Shown: one piece after another, positions 8,706 to 19,191 of the stretch
Layout of the letters: every line of letters starts with the position of its first letter
Numbering within the stretch: the stretch's first letter is position 1
Assembly: GCA_033239125.1 (NCBI GenBank)
Contig: BSWB01000004.1
Location: forward strand, 28,021,501 to 28,085,500
Source: Fagopyrum homotropicum
Lineage: Eukaryota > Streptophyta > Magnoliopsida > Caryophyllales > Polygonaceae
Length of the DNA: 64,000 bases
Reading direction: 5' to 3'
Translations under genes and position numbers: made by a program
Notes under the pieces: generated by a model
What the model was told of the DNA's origin: nothing
The model's input: the letters and a program-made list of their open reading frames with translations, nothing else
Databases searched by the model: none

Positions 8706-9706
8706 AGGCTCGCGAAGGCCGGATCCTCCTCTGGTGCCGCAGTGGGCATCTCCTCGTCGTTAGGGATGGGCATGTGCTCCTCCTGATGAGCCCGGCTGGA
8801 ACTCCCAACAGGCCTCTCTACAATTGCCATTAGGAGCCTCCTCGGTACGAAAGGATCTGCCAGAATGTAGAGCTCGGAGAGCTCATCCCCGAATGGTAGA
8901 GGCCGAGGGAGGTAAGTGAGGTGGCTTCCATCTACAAGGGAGATCCAAAACAGGTTCTCCCCGTCCCGTCGGAGGAGCTTGCACCGCCTCAACATCCCCT
9001 CGGTGTAAAGAGGAGCCTCCAACCCATCCTCTAGGCCGGAAAGATCCATAACCTGTGAGGCGATCAAGGAGATCACCCCACCACCGACAATGTCTCGTGG
9101 CTCGTTCTTCCTAATCCGCTTCAAAGCGGCAAGGAAGAGGAATGGCCAATCCATCACCTTCTCGCTCATCGGAAGGTAGGAGTATAGTAGCGGGAGGTCC
9201 TTGAGGGCGACCTTGTTCTCCTCTTTGTGTCCACAGAAGACACTCATGAGGATCTTGGAGAGGAGCCTCAAGCAAGGGTGAGTGAATTTGTTGGAGTACT
9301 CACCCCTTGCATGGAACTCTGATCCGGTAGCTGCCTGCCAAAACTCACACAAGTCCGTGGTTGGGACTGGCTCCCACCAGTTCTCGGAGGGGTTGAGAGT
9401 CACCCCAAAGGACTCCTGTAGCTGCATGAAGTCAAGTGTGTATTTCACCTTGTTGAACTTAAAAGTGAGCCCAACACACACATGATCGTCCTTCTCCATG
9501 GTGAAGGTGGCTATGAACTGTCTGTTGAGTTCAGGATATGTCGGAGCACTCTTCGTTAGGAAGTCTCCAAGCCCAGCAGAGGCTAGAAAGGATTGCATGC
9601 TCTCCAACATGCCTAGTTTCTCCAAGGTAGGAATGTGCAAAAACCGAGTTGCATACACAACCCGATCTTGCACAATCCTGTAACGCTCCTTATCGGCTTC
9701 GGACAT
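8696..9706 (-). CDS. F ORF-1: ATHILA ORF-1-like protein, open reading frame
   Basis: An uninterrupted 336-residue frame starting at ATG 9706, where the homologous block begins. It is the only unbroken ORF-1 in the window. The N-terminal YATRFLHIPTLEKLGM and YPELNRQFIATF regions align in layout with the LEPTLEFV block of A and D, and a later LLSKILMSVFCGHKEENK region matches their YCMVTGG/AEDL block. The C-terminus is acidic and low complexity (NDEEMPTAAPEEDPAF). The stop TGA at 8696-8698 lies 10 bases inside the 3' LTR, so there is no 3' non-coding region, unlike A, B, D and E. I see no signal peptide or convincing transmembrane helix. Function is unknown. Part of its length may differ from a full copy, since A and D proteins are longer. 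Confidence 0.7.
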   Translation of the reverse strand: MSEADKERYRIVQDRVVYATRFLHIPTLEKLGMLESMQSFLASAGLGDFLTKSAPTYPELNRQFIATFTMEKDDHVCVGLTFKFNKVKYTLDFMQLQESFGVTLNPSENWWEPVPTTDLCEFWQAATGSEFHARGEYSNKFTHPCLRLLSKILMSVFCGHKEENKVALKDLPLLYSYLPMSEKVMDWPFLFLAALKRIRKNEPRDIVGGGVISLIASQVMDLSGLEDGLEAPLYTEGMLRRCKLLRRDGENLFWISLVDGSHLTYLPRPLPFGDELSELYILADPFVPRRLLMAIVERPVGSSSRAHQEEHMPIPNDEEMPTAAPEEDPAFASLDR

Positions 9707-10575
9707 CTTTTATTTCCTTGGTGCTTCCATTCTTGGAGATGATGAAGAAAAAGTTTAGCAAAAATCGAAAATAGGGAAAGAAGTCGAACCCTCTACTGTG
9801 TTTTCCGCAGGGACGGCTGAAGCAGGCGTAGGGGCGGTAAGGCGCAGGTGCGGGTGCTTGCAGGCGCGGGGGCGGGATAAGTGCAGAGGGCGATTTCTGG
9901 GGAGCGATGAAGATGGTGATGTTGAGGCTATTCCGGTGACTTCCCTGGTGGTTGAGTCGTCGACAAAGGTGGAGCAGGGGTGGGGTTGATGATGAACGAT
10001 GCAGTAAGGTAAGAGAGGGTTTGGAGGGAGTTGGAGACGGTGGCGTAGGAGCTTCGCAAGGGGTGGCTGGTCGTCGGAGGCGGCGCAGGGGCGTCGGAGA
10101 GGTGGTTTGTGGGTAAAGGGAGCGCATTGGCGTGAGTGTGGTATGAGGGAGTAAGGTTTGGAGGAGATGTGTGTTTGGTGAAGAAGGAATGTAGGTGGGC
10201 GTGGTAGGTGTAGGCTTTTTCTTCAGATCCTTATTTTTTCTTTTCTAGGTAAACCCGCAGGGGCGGGTGCTTGTTGCCGCGGGGGCGGTGACAAGGAAGA
10301 GGGGTCACGCAGGCTCAGCATCGGGGGCGGCGTTGAGGATGTGTGTCAAGGGTGGATGCCGCAGGGGCATAAGGGAGTCACTGCGGGGGCGGTGACTACT
10401 ATGTTGTGGGCGCTGGCCCAGCGCCGCCCCACGGCGCTAGGCATGGGTGTCACCGCGGGTGCGGTGCCACTGAGCCGCAGGGGCGGATTTCTTGACAGAT
10501 GCTCCTCTTCTTATTCCTTCGGGTTGCCTCCCGAGCAGCGCCTTTGTTTTACGTCGTTGGCTCGACGTAAGGGCT
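9707..10575 (-). other. F: leader between integrase and ORF-1, motif-rich
   Basis: No gene I can support; long frames here are driven by GC-rich repeats. It contains many copies of the F/H motif GCAGGGGCGG and variants (clusters at about 9815-9880, 10080 and 10255-10490). It lies in the same position as the motif-bearing leader of A and D. H has the homologous stretch (53851-54622). Confidence 0.6.
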
Positions 10576-11017
10576 CTACTTCTCTGATTGTGCTTCCTCC
10601 ATCACCATCTCTTCAATTGGATCGTTCTTTACTCCCTCAAGGTAAGGCTTTAGCCTTTGTCCGTTGACCTTGAACACCTTGTGTGTTTGGGGATCATAAA
10701 GATCCACAGCTCCATAAGGGTATACTCCGGCTACTACGAACGGCCCTGTCCATCTTGGACGTAGCTTAGCTGCGAAGAGTTTCAAACACGATTGAAAAAG
10801 AAGTACCTTATTACCTACCTTGAAGTCCTTCCGCGGAATGTTTCGGTCATGCCATGCCTTAGTCTTTTCTTTGTATGCAATGGCATGGTCATATGCATCT
10901 AATCTCAACTCCTCCAACTCTTGCAACTGGAGTTTCTGGAGCTTAAGACAAACCTCTGTCGACAATTCCGCAAGGGTGCCTAGATTGAGCTGTAGGGGCG
11001 GCTGGCCGCAAGGGCGG
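10576..11017 (-). pseudogene. F: integrase C-terminal remnant
   Basis: Encodes the end of integrase: ELEELRLDAYDHAIAYKEKT, the WHDRNI region, FKVGNKVLLF and RPRWTGPFVV, ending at the KNDPIEEM tail. In H this follows a full integrase. In F the RNase H-integrase linker (LSTEVCLKLQ) joins directly to KLQLQELEEL, so zinc finger and DDE core are deleted. A short Lys-Leu-Gln repeat at both edges suggests microhomology. S1 then inserted at 11018, in the linker. Integration by F could only have used integrase supplied in trans. Confidence 0.82.
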
Positions 11018-12741
11018 TGATAGCATGAATTATAGTGTATATTTTGGGACTTGTTTAGACGTTTTATCTTCAATAATCTGCACGTTTGGATGTATATTAT
11101 GTGTTTATACTGTCGTTTCATCTACCTTTGCGGGAATCGAGGTCTATACCTAGTTTCGTTGTAAATGTAGGTAAAATGGCGTGTTTTGGACTAAAATAGA
11201 GCTAAGGAGGAAAGGAGTCATTGGAGCTACATTCAGGAGCTTAAAGAGGAACACAGGAAGCATGAAATTAATGAAGAAGATTTACTTTGGACCAGATTTA
11301 GAGATTTCACATTCAGTTGAGATTCACCTCGGTCAGCTACAGTGTCACCTCGACCGAGGTGATCTTGAGGAGCGCCCCGACCGAGGCGAATACCCTGACG
11401 CGGCGAGATATATTTTATTTGGCTGAGATCTTTTATTTTTGGAAGGAGGGGTCTTATATTTTTGGGCTGGATTTCTGGAAGGAAGATCATATATTTTGGA
11501 GATCTATTTTAGAGATATGGATATATTTTATTAGGATATTATCTTTTTAAGATATTTTATCTTTGGAAGATAATTCTCCTATAAAAAGGGTTTGATTTTC
11601 CACAATTCAGCATCGGTGCATCACCGAAAACCCGCTACCATCGCAGTATTTGGAAGTTGGAAGGAAGTTCATAGCGTGTTATAGCTTTTGAAGGAGTTTG
11701 TAAGATTTTCTTAGATTCCCTTTGGTTGATTGTCTTGATTGGATTTGTGATCCAAGGAACGCTTATTTGTGTGATATTTGACTCAGTTATTGAAACCTTA
11801 TTCTTAAGGTTTTTGTGTTCAAATATTCATTCTCTTCCCATATATTTGATTATTGCTTTCATGATGATGAGTGGCTAATTTCCTTGTGCGATTCTAGGGT
11901 GATTAGCTGAAGGTTGTGGGAAAGACGATGATAGAATGATCTTAATCCCAGTAGGACCCTGAAAGCTCGAGTCTTTATCCTTAACCCTAGAACATCTCGT
12001 TCAGTCGATGAACATCTTGGCCGGGGTGGAACTTGACTGACCGAGGTGACCCTTTTGATCCGAAACTGAGAGTTAAGTGTTAGAGTTTGCCAAATCCTAT
12101 TCTTATTATACCTTTCCTGGTTCAATGCAAGCCTAGGATGAGACTTTCCCGGTGATTCCTTTGTTTGTTTACCGATGATCATAAGTTTAGGTAATGAAGG
12201 TTTATCCTTTATTGGGGTTTGAGTGTGCCTTCATCCCTTCTTTGTGAGTTAGCCTGAGACTTACCCGGTAAAGGTTGATTCTATTCCCTTAGTTGGTGTG
12301 TTGGTTTGAGATTATAATTCCTTTCCTTAGTACCTTGAGACTTACCCGGTAATAGGTTCTTTGGTTTGGGATTGTGAGTAGTGAGACTTACCCGGTGATC
12401 TATTCCACTTTAGAAACACCTTCTCTTTGCAAAATCTCAGCTTTGTCTACTTTATTTTTAGATCTTGAGTTGGAACCACAACTAGATGCTTTAATCCCTA
12501 GAATTGCATATTTCCTTTAATTGACTTTATTATCATCTTTGATTTCTTTAATCGCTTTCGTGGTTAGTAATTACATTGACTACTTACACTTGCTTAGGTT
12601 TCACCAAAGTCCCTGTGATCGACCCCTGGAATTCTTGCTTTTTATTATAATTGACCCGTACTCTGCGGGTTCGCATCCTTGTTTTAAGTATATTTCCTCA
12701 GTTATAAATTTAAAGCTTGCACACACCGTTTGGAGCGAACA
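11018..12741 (+). mobile_element. S1: solo LTR of the A/B/D family
   Basis: A single LTR of 1724 bp, TGATAGCATG to GGAGCGAACA, aligned throughout with the LTRs of A, B and D. It is flanked by a perfect 5-bp duplication GGCGG (11013-11017 and 12742-12746). There is no internal sequence, so it is a solo LTR from LTR-LTR recombination. It has TATA CTATAAAAAGGG at about 11580, four GAGACTTACCCGGT-type repeats (one as GAGACTTTCCCGGT) and TATAAATTTAAAGCTT (12703-12718). It is inserted in F's RNase H-integrase linker. Confidence 0.95.
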
Positions 12742-13808
12742 GGCGGCTGGTGTGAGGCGCGGGGGCGGTTACACAACAGAGAGTTGTGTAAAATGTATCG
12801 TCTGGAAAGCTTCCAGCTATCTCTCTTCCTTTTCCGGGATCCTCCTATTCTTTCACTAGCCTGCTCAAATGATCGGCCACTAGGTTCTCAGCCCCCTTCT
12901 TATCCCGTATCTCTAGGTTAAACTCACTTAGAAGGAGCACCCATCGAATCAATTGTGGCTTTGCTTCCTTCTTTGCCATGAGGTACCTAAGAGCTGCATG
13001 GTCAGTAAAGATAATTACTTTGACCCCAATTAGGTACTGCCTGAATTTCTCGAGGGCAAAAACCACCGCTAACATTTCCTTCTCGGTGGTAGAGTAATTT
13101 TTTTGCGCTCCATTGAGTGTCATAGACGCATAATGGATCACATGTGAAGCCCGTCCGTCTTTTTGTCCTAATACTGCTCCAACGGCATAATCACTGGCGT
13201 CACACATGATTTCGAGAGGTTTATCCCAATCCGGAGAGCGGATGATCGGTGCGGTGGTAAGACATCCCTTCAAAGTGTCGAAAGCTTTCTTGCAACTCTC
13301 ATCTACTATGTAGGTGACGTCTTTCTTGAGCAATTCACATAGGGGTGCCGAGATCTTCGAAAATTCTTTGATGAAACGTCGGTAAAAACCTGCATGACCA
13401 AGAAAAGATCGGATTTCCCGAACATTAGTAGGATAAGGTAAATTTTGAATTACATCAACCTTTGCCCTATCTACTTCTATCCCTTTTGAGGATATTACAT
13501 GTCCTAGCACAATTCCTTGTTCGACCATGATATGACATTTTTCCGAATTATGAACTAAATTGGTTTCAACACATTTTTCAAGAACAAGTTAAATGTCTTA
13601 AGCATGCATCAAAACTGTCTCCATGGACGGTAAAGTCATCCATGAAGACTTCAATAAAATTTTCTATGTATTCGGAGAAAATACTTATCATGCACCGTTG
13701 GAAGGTTTTGGGTGCGTTGCAAAGTCCAAATGGCATTCTGCGGTACGTAAAAGTGCCAAATTGGCAAGTGAACGTCGTCTTTTCTTGGTCTTCTGGTACG
13801 ATGGCTAT
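12742..13808 (-). pseudogene. F pol: RT C-terminal half and RNase H
   Basis: Minus strand, downstream of the D insertion. RT residues include the RRMPFGLCNAP motif and the catalytic FMDD box (EVFMDDFTVHG). A frameshift near 13590 separates this from the rest of RT (FLGHAGFYRRFI). RNase H follows with catalytic Asp in CDASDYAVGAV, Glu in TEKEMLAVV and Asp in TDHAALRYL, ending at ADHLSRLVKE. Its upstream half is at 49203-50507, on the other side of D. The final 100 bases (12742-12844) are the motif-bearing linker. Confidence 0.85.
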
Positions 13809-15571
13809 TGTTCGCTCCAAACGGTGTGTGCAAGCTTTAAATTTATAACCCTAGATGTAAGCTGAAAACAAGGATGCGAACCCGCAGTGTACAGGTCAAT
13901 CGTAGTAAAAAGCAAGAAATTACAGGGGTCGATTACAGGGACTTAGTGAAACAAAGCAAGTGTAGGTTGTCTATGTAATTACTAACCACAAAAGCAATTA
14001 AAGCAATCAAAGGTGATAAAAAGTCAATTAAGGAAATATGCAATTCTAGGGATTAAAGCATCTAGTTGTGGTTCCAACTCAAGATCTAAAGATAAGTAGA
14101 CAAAGCTGAGATTTTGCAAAGGGAAGGTGTTTCTAAAGCGGAGTAGATCACCGGGTAAGTCTCACTACTCACTAATCTCAAACCGTAACTCCTATTACCG
14201 GGTAAGTCTCAAGGAATTAAGGAAAAGAACTATAACCTCAAACCAACACACCACCTAAGGGAATAGAATCAACCTTTACCGGGTAAGTCTCAGGCTAACT
14301 CACAAAGATGGGATGGAAGCACACTCAAACCCCAATAAAGGATAAACCTTTATTACCTACACTTATGATCTTAGGTAAACAAACAAAGGAATTACCGGGT
14401 AAGTCTCATCCTAGGCTTGCATTGAACCAGGAAAGGTGTAATAAGAATAGGATTTGGCAACTCTAACACTTAACTCTCAGTTTCGGATCAGAAAGGGTCA
14501 CCTCGGTCAGACGAATTCCACCCCGGCCGAGATGTTCATCGACTGAACGAGATGTTCTAGGGTTAAGGATAAAGACTCGAGCTTTCAGGGTCCTACTGTG
14601 ATTAAGATTATTCTATCATTGTTTTTTCCACAACATTCAGCCAATCACCCTAGAATCACACAAGGAAATTAGCCACTCATCATCATGAATGCAATAATCA
14701 AATATAAGGGAAGGAAGTGAATAATTGAACACAAAAACCTTAAGAAAAAGGCTTCAATAACTGAATCAATTATCAAACAAACAAGCGTTCCTTGGATCAC
14801 AATCCAATGAGATAATCAACAAGAAGGGAATCTAAGAGAATCTTACAAAACCCTTCACAAAAGTTATAAAAGCTATGAGCTTCCTTCCTTCAATCTTCCT
14901 TCAACCTTCCAAAAAGGTTCTTCAAATCTCTCCGCTGTAGTGGATGTTTTCCAGCTGTAAGCAGGTGTCTAAGCACCGTTAGCGGATGTTAAATTTGTGG
15001 AAAATCCAACCCTTTTATAGGAAAATTACCTCCCAAAGATAAAAGATCGTAGAAAGATATTTTCCCATAAAATAGGTAAAATATATGAGCTGAATTATCT
15101 TCTTCCTTCCAGGAATCCAACCTAAAAATATAAGATCCTCTTTCCAAAAATAAAAATTTCAGCCAAGAATAAAATATATCTCGCCGTGTCCAAGGTGTTC
15201 GCCTCGGTCGAGCAGCTCCTCTGGATCACCTCGGTCGAGATGGTACTGTAGCTGACCGAGGTGACTCTAAGCTGAATGTGAAATCTCTCAAATCTAGTCC
15301 AAAGTGAATCTTCAATCCATTTCCATGCTTCCTGGATTTTTCATTAAGCTCCTGAATGTAGCTCCAATGACTCCTTAGCTCCTTTAGCTCCATTTCGATG
15401 CAAAACGTGCCATTTTACCTACGATTACAACGAAACTTGGTGTAGACCTCGATTCCCGCAAAGGTAGATGTAATGACAATATAATCACATAATATACATC
15501 CAAACATGCAGATTATTGAAGATAAAATGTCTAAACAGGTCCCAAAATATAGACTATAATTCATGCTATCA
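13809..15571 (-). repeat. D: 3' LTR (1763 bp)
   Basis: Matches the D 5' LTR at 47433-49197 almost base for base in the compared stretches. It carries a TATA box (ACCCTTTTATAGG on the plus strand, about 15010), motif clusters (about 14500-14560 and 15200-15265) and four AC(C)CGGGTAAGTCTC repeats on the plus strand (reverse of GAGACTTACCCGGT). Confidence 0.92.
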
Positions 15572-15586
15572 AAATACCCCATACTT
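15572..15586 (-). promoter_or_regulatory. D: polypurine tract
   Basis: AAGTATGGGGTATTT on the minus strand, touching the 3' LTR. It is identical to the tracts of A and B. Confidence 0.75.
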
Positions 15587-16878
15587 GTCCCTTGCTTGTC
15601 CCCAAGCAAGTTCCAAATTTTAAGTACAAGATAGAATGGATTATAAGTCATAAAGATCAATGAAAAGTATTTCAAAACATTTTAATGGTGTGCTCCGCTC
15701 ATAGATCGCTCTAAGAGAATGCTTCATCGAATTTAAAATCAAAACATGCTCAAAACATTTTATAAATATGAGAAAGTTGTTCATCTTTGCATAAAATCAT
15801 AGAATGCATAATAAATCATAATTGTCGAAATGAATCATGTATAATCCAGTTTAAACCACTAAGTCAATCAACAAGCTCGAGGTCTCAAGGGCTTTCCAAA
15901 GAAAAGGTCAAGAAACGTGTGAGGGTGGGATGTATATAGGGAATGTGGTGCTAGAATCCGGGAAAAGGATCTTTACTTCACTTTCTTTTGAATTTCAACA
16001 TCTTCCACCAATAAACTTTGCTTATTTTACTTTTTTACTTTTTGGGATGCATGGACAGAGGTGCACAATAACCGAAGCCTAGGAGATCAACAATCATCAA
16101 TTTCTCGAGATGCCTCAAACCCTTGATGCACATACCATGACCCGTTAGGAATATCGCTCAATCCGACTTTGGCAAGACACAAACACCCGGCTATGTGAAT
16201 GGTGCCGAGTTACTCATCATCATGATTGACTTCCCCAAACCTATTTGTTTCTTTCTAAACTTTCAGCCAACATCTCAACTTTTCTTTCACTTGCTTTTCA
16301 CTTTTGCTTGCTTCCAAATTCCCGGATAGGTAAAAGGGAGGCAAATATGTATATGAAGGGCTAAAGTATGATGAAGAAGAAGAAGAGAAGAGAATGAATT
16401 GCCTTGGTCTTTCCAGGAAGAAAGTGAGAGAACTCATCATGTGGTGTCAACCTTCAAATTCAACATAATTTTGATAAAAACAAAGTATTAAACATGCCAC
16501 AAATTTCAAACAAAGCATTTAGCAACTTAAACATATCATAAAACCTTTCAAACATATAAAGATTTCAAAACCAGTCAGCAAACAAAATCATCACTGAGGT
16601 CATATCCAAATAAGAAGCACAAAAATCGTTTCGAAAACTGTTCCAGTTAAACCACCTCGGTCGAGATGTTCTAAGTCAACCGAGGTACTGTACCTCGATT
16701 GGTCAGAGTCACATCGGTCGAGTTCAAAATATTTTTTTTTCAAACCAGTTTTTGACGTTTTTCTCAATCAAATAACTTGTATGCATGCATGTAGTCTCAG
16801 ATAAGCATATAGAGCAAAATAAAACATAAATAACCATCGAGTCAAGTCATACATCCACATAAGTAAAATAATACATAC

Positions 16879-16893
16879 AAATACCCCATACTT
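16879..16893 (-). promoter_or_regulatory. D: internal polypurine-like copy
   Basis: AAGTATGGGGTATTT on the minus strand, 1.3 kb upstream of the LTR-adjacent tract and identical to it. Confidence 0.5.
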
Positions 16894-16997
16894 GGGACAC
16901 ATTGTCTGAATGGGTCAAAATAAGTCTAAAGAAACAAAGTACTCACCGGATAAAGCTGAGCTGCATAGTAAATAAATAAAGAAAATCTTGCAAGCTC

Positions 16998-18361
16998 TCA
17001 ATAATCCCGATCCGGTGGTGGTGGTGGTGGCACGTACGGGTACTGAGATGGGTCGAATGGATAGCCCATGATATGCTGAAACTGAATCTCAGCCATCACG
17101 TGCTGGTAATGATGTCTCTCTTGCATCTCTCTGATGTCCAAGGACAGGACAACGTAGGAATCTATTATCTGATCCGTCAGATCATCGATCCGACGGTGAG
17201 CAACTAGATCCCTTTGTCTGCGTACCCTACACCTAGCGGGACATGCTGGTGCTGCAGCTGGCTCTTCCTCAGTCTCGTCGTCATCTAAATCAATGACCGG
17301 CGCACTAGTCCCAGTTGTATCTGTGCCTGTATCCATGGCAGCACCGCCATCCTCATCATCATCCTCCTACTCCTCAGCCTCATCCTGTCTCTGAGCTGCT
17401 GCATCTCTGGCATCCTCCATAAGCGGAATCCATGCGGTTTGCTAGTAGTGCGGGTCATAAACAGAGAACTGAGCTGACCACCTAATACCCTGGGGTGCAG
17501 TCTGCTCCCAAGGCATCGCCACATATGGCGTAGTAAGACCGCGAGGAACCGGTATCCTCGAGTGATCATCTCCTGAAGCCCGAGCGGCTTGGCAGCCGCC
17601 ACCATAGTGCATGCACTCAAGTCAAGATCCATGTAACTCGCTATGTGAGTCACAATCCCTCCGCAGAAGATATCCCCCTTGGCCTTCGCCTTTATCCTGT
17701 GCAAATCCTCCGCTAGCATAACTCCAAAGTCCGGAACTCCTCCAGTCACCATGCAGTACAGACTCAGCAGCTCACCTTGTCTGATCTTTTGGGGCGTCTC
17801 AGTACGCGCCAGAAGAGTCTCGCTAAAGATCTTGTGAGCAAGTCTGAAAGCCAGGTGAAATATAATCTGCTCCCTGGAATCTTCAGGTCGCCACCTGTCA
17901 GCGTGCTCAACCACATGAGCAATCTGTCCCCAAAACTCTCGAGCTACAGCTCGAGAAGGAAAGTCAGCAACAGTAGGGACTGGGAAGCCAAAGATATCTC
18001 GCTAGTGGTCCATAGGAACTAGATAATTCCGGTTCATCAACCGGTACTTGATGGCGCGCTCGGTGGGCAAGTAGGTGGCGGAGCTAACAAACTCCAGTGT
18101 CGGCTCAAGATAGGCTGGAGCTCTAATCTTAGTGAACTGCTCCAGCCCCACCGCAGAAATCATCCGCCTCAAATCATCATCCACATGAAGGCAATCAAAA
18201 GCAGAAATGTCCAAGAATCGTGGTGCAACCACTGGACGTGCCGCTATGCGGTCATAGTCAACCTGGTGAAGCTCGTGAATCACCGGTATAGAGCAACGCA
18301 AAGAAGAAGAAGGAGAAGGAGAAGATCTGTCTTTCAGAACCAGCTGCCTGTCAGAACTCAT
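16998..18361 (-). pseudogene. D ORF-1: ATHILA ORF-1-like protein, broken
   Basis: Starts at ATG 18361 with the same Ser-rich N-terminus as A. The FLDISAFDCLHV and LEPTLEFV blocks are intact. TAG stands at 18002-18004, the same codon as TAG 3105-3107 in A. The frame then continues through WGQIAHVVEHADRW and the FHLAFRLAHKIFSETLLART region, shifts frame near 17560 after EMITR, meets another in-frame stop near 17370, and ends with the acidic tail and PPPPPP-DRDY at 16998. Length without breaks would be about 450 residues. Function is unknown and no membrane segment is evident. Confidence 0.75.
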
Positions 18362-19191
18362 CTCTTTTGTACTCTGTCAGACAACCTCGGTCTCTTTGAC
18401 AAATATCAAGAACACCTCGTCCGAGGCACAGGCCGACTGGACCGAGGCGAAGCGTTGTGCGATCGATTCTCTCAAAAATCCAGTTCTTTTCCTCCAATAT
18501 CACTACCAAAGGTTCCTATGGGGTACTTAATCCTTTTTCAGCAAAATGCAGGGGCAACGAAAGCCCAAATCGAAAGAAATCAGTGGAGAAGAGGAGGTTA
18601 TGGTTTTCTCGAACTTTACCCATATTTGGCCGATTTCGTGCGTTTTATCTGCAGATTGGCGCTTGCAATTTGATCCTCTACCCTTTCCTTGCAGTTTGGA
18701 AACGAGAATCGTCGAAAACGAGCGAAGAATGAAGAAGCGAGGCGAGGAGTGCGCCGTGGTCGAGAAGGAGGTAGAGGGAGGAGAGAGAAATCTTAGCCCC
18801 CTTTTTATACCCTTTTCTGGAACTGATGTCACCTCGGTCGAGATGGTCTCGACTGGAACGAGGTGTATGGACCGAGGTGGATCTTCATTAACCCTAGTCG
18901 CCTCGGTTTCTCAAGAATCATCTTGGTCGAGGTGCTGTGACAGCAACCGAGATGTGTCTCAGTCAAACTCCGTCTTCTCAAATTCTCGAATTTCTGTCCT
19001 TCCAGTGTTTGCTCCTGGGTTGTATTTCTTCCTTAGATGTCACCTGTTGTCTGTCTAGGACGCCAAAAACAAAACAAAGCAAAGCAATAGCAAACTATCT
19101 AAAGCTAGAAAAAGGGAAAAGAAAGCAATACCTTGGGTTGCCTCCCAAGAAGCGCTTGTTTTAAGGTCACTAGCTGGACCGTACGGTGTCC
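18362..19191 (-). other. D: leader between integrase and ORF-1
   Basis: No supported gene; long frames on the plus strand are antisense noise. It has motif clusters at about 18380-18450 and 18830-18955, a TATA-like stretch (ACCCTTTTT on the plus strand, near 18806), and the conserved post-integrase GGTTGCCTCCCAAGAAGCGC at about 19137-19156. Confidence 0.6.

Larger units (their letters stand above)
15572..16997 (-). other. D: 3' non-coding region
   Basis: No supported ORF. It holds the conserved block (about 15880-16215, with the AACTCGGCACCATTCACAT core on the minus strand), family motif copies at about 16650-16720, and an internal polypurine-like copy at 16879-16893 identical to the one at the LTR. 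Confidence 0.7.
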
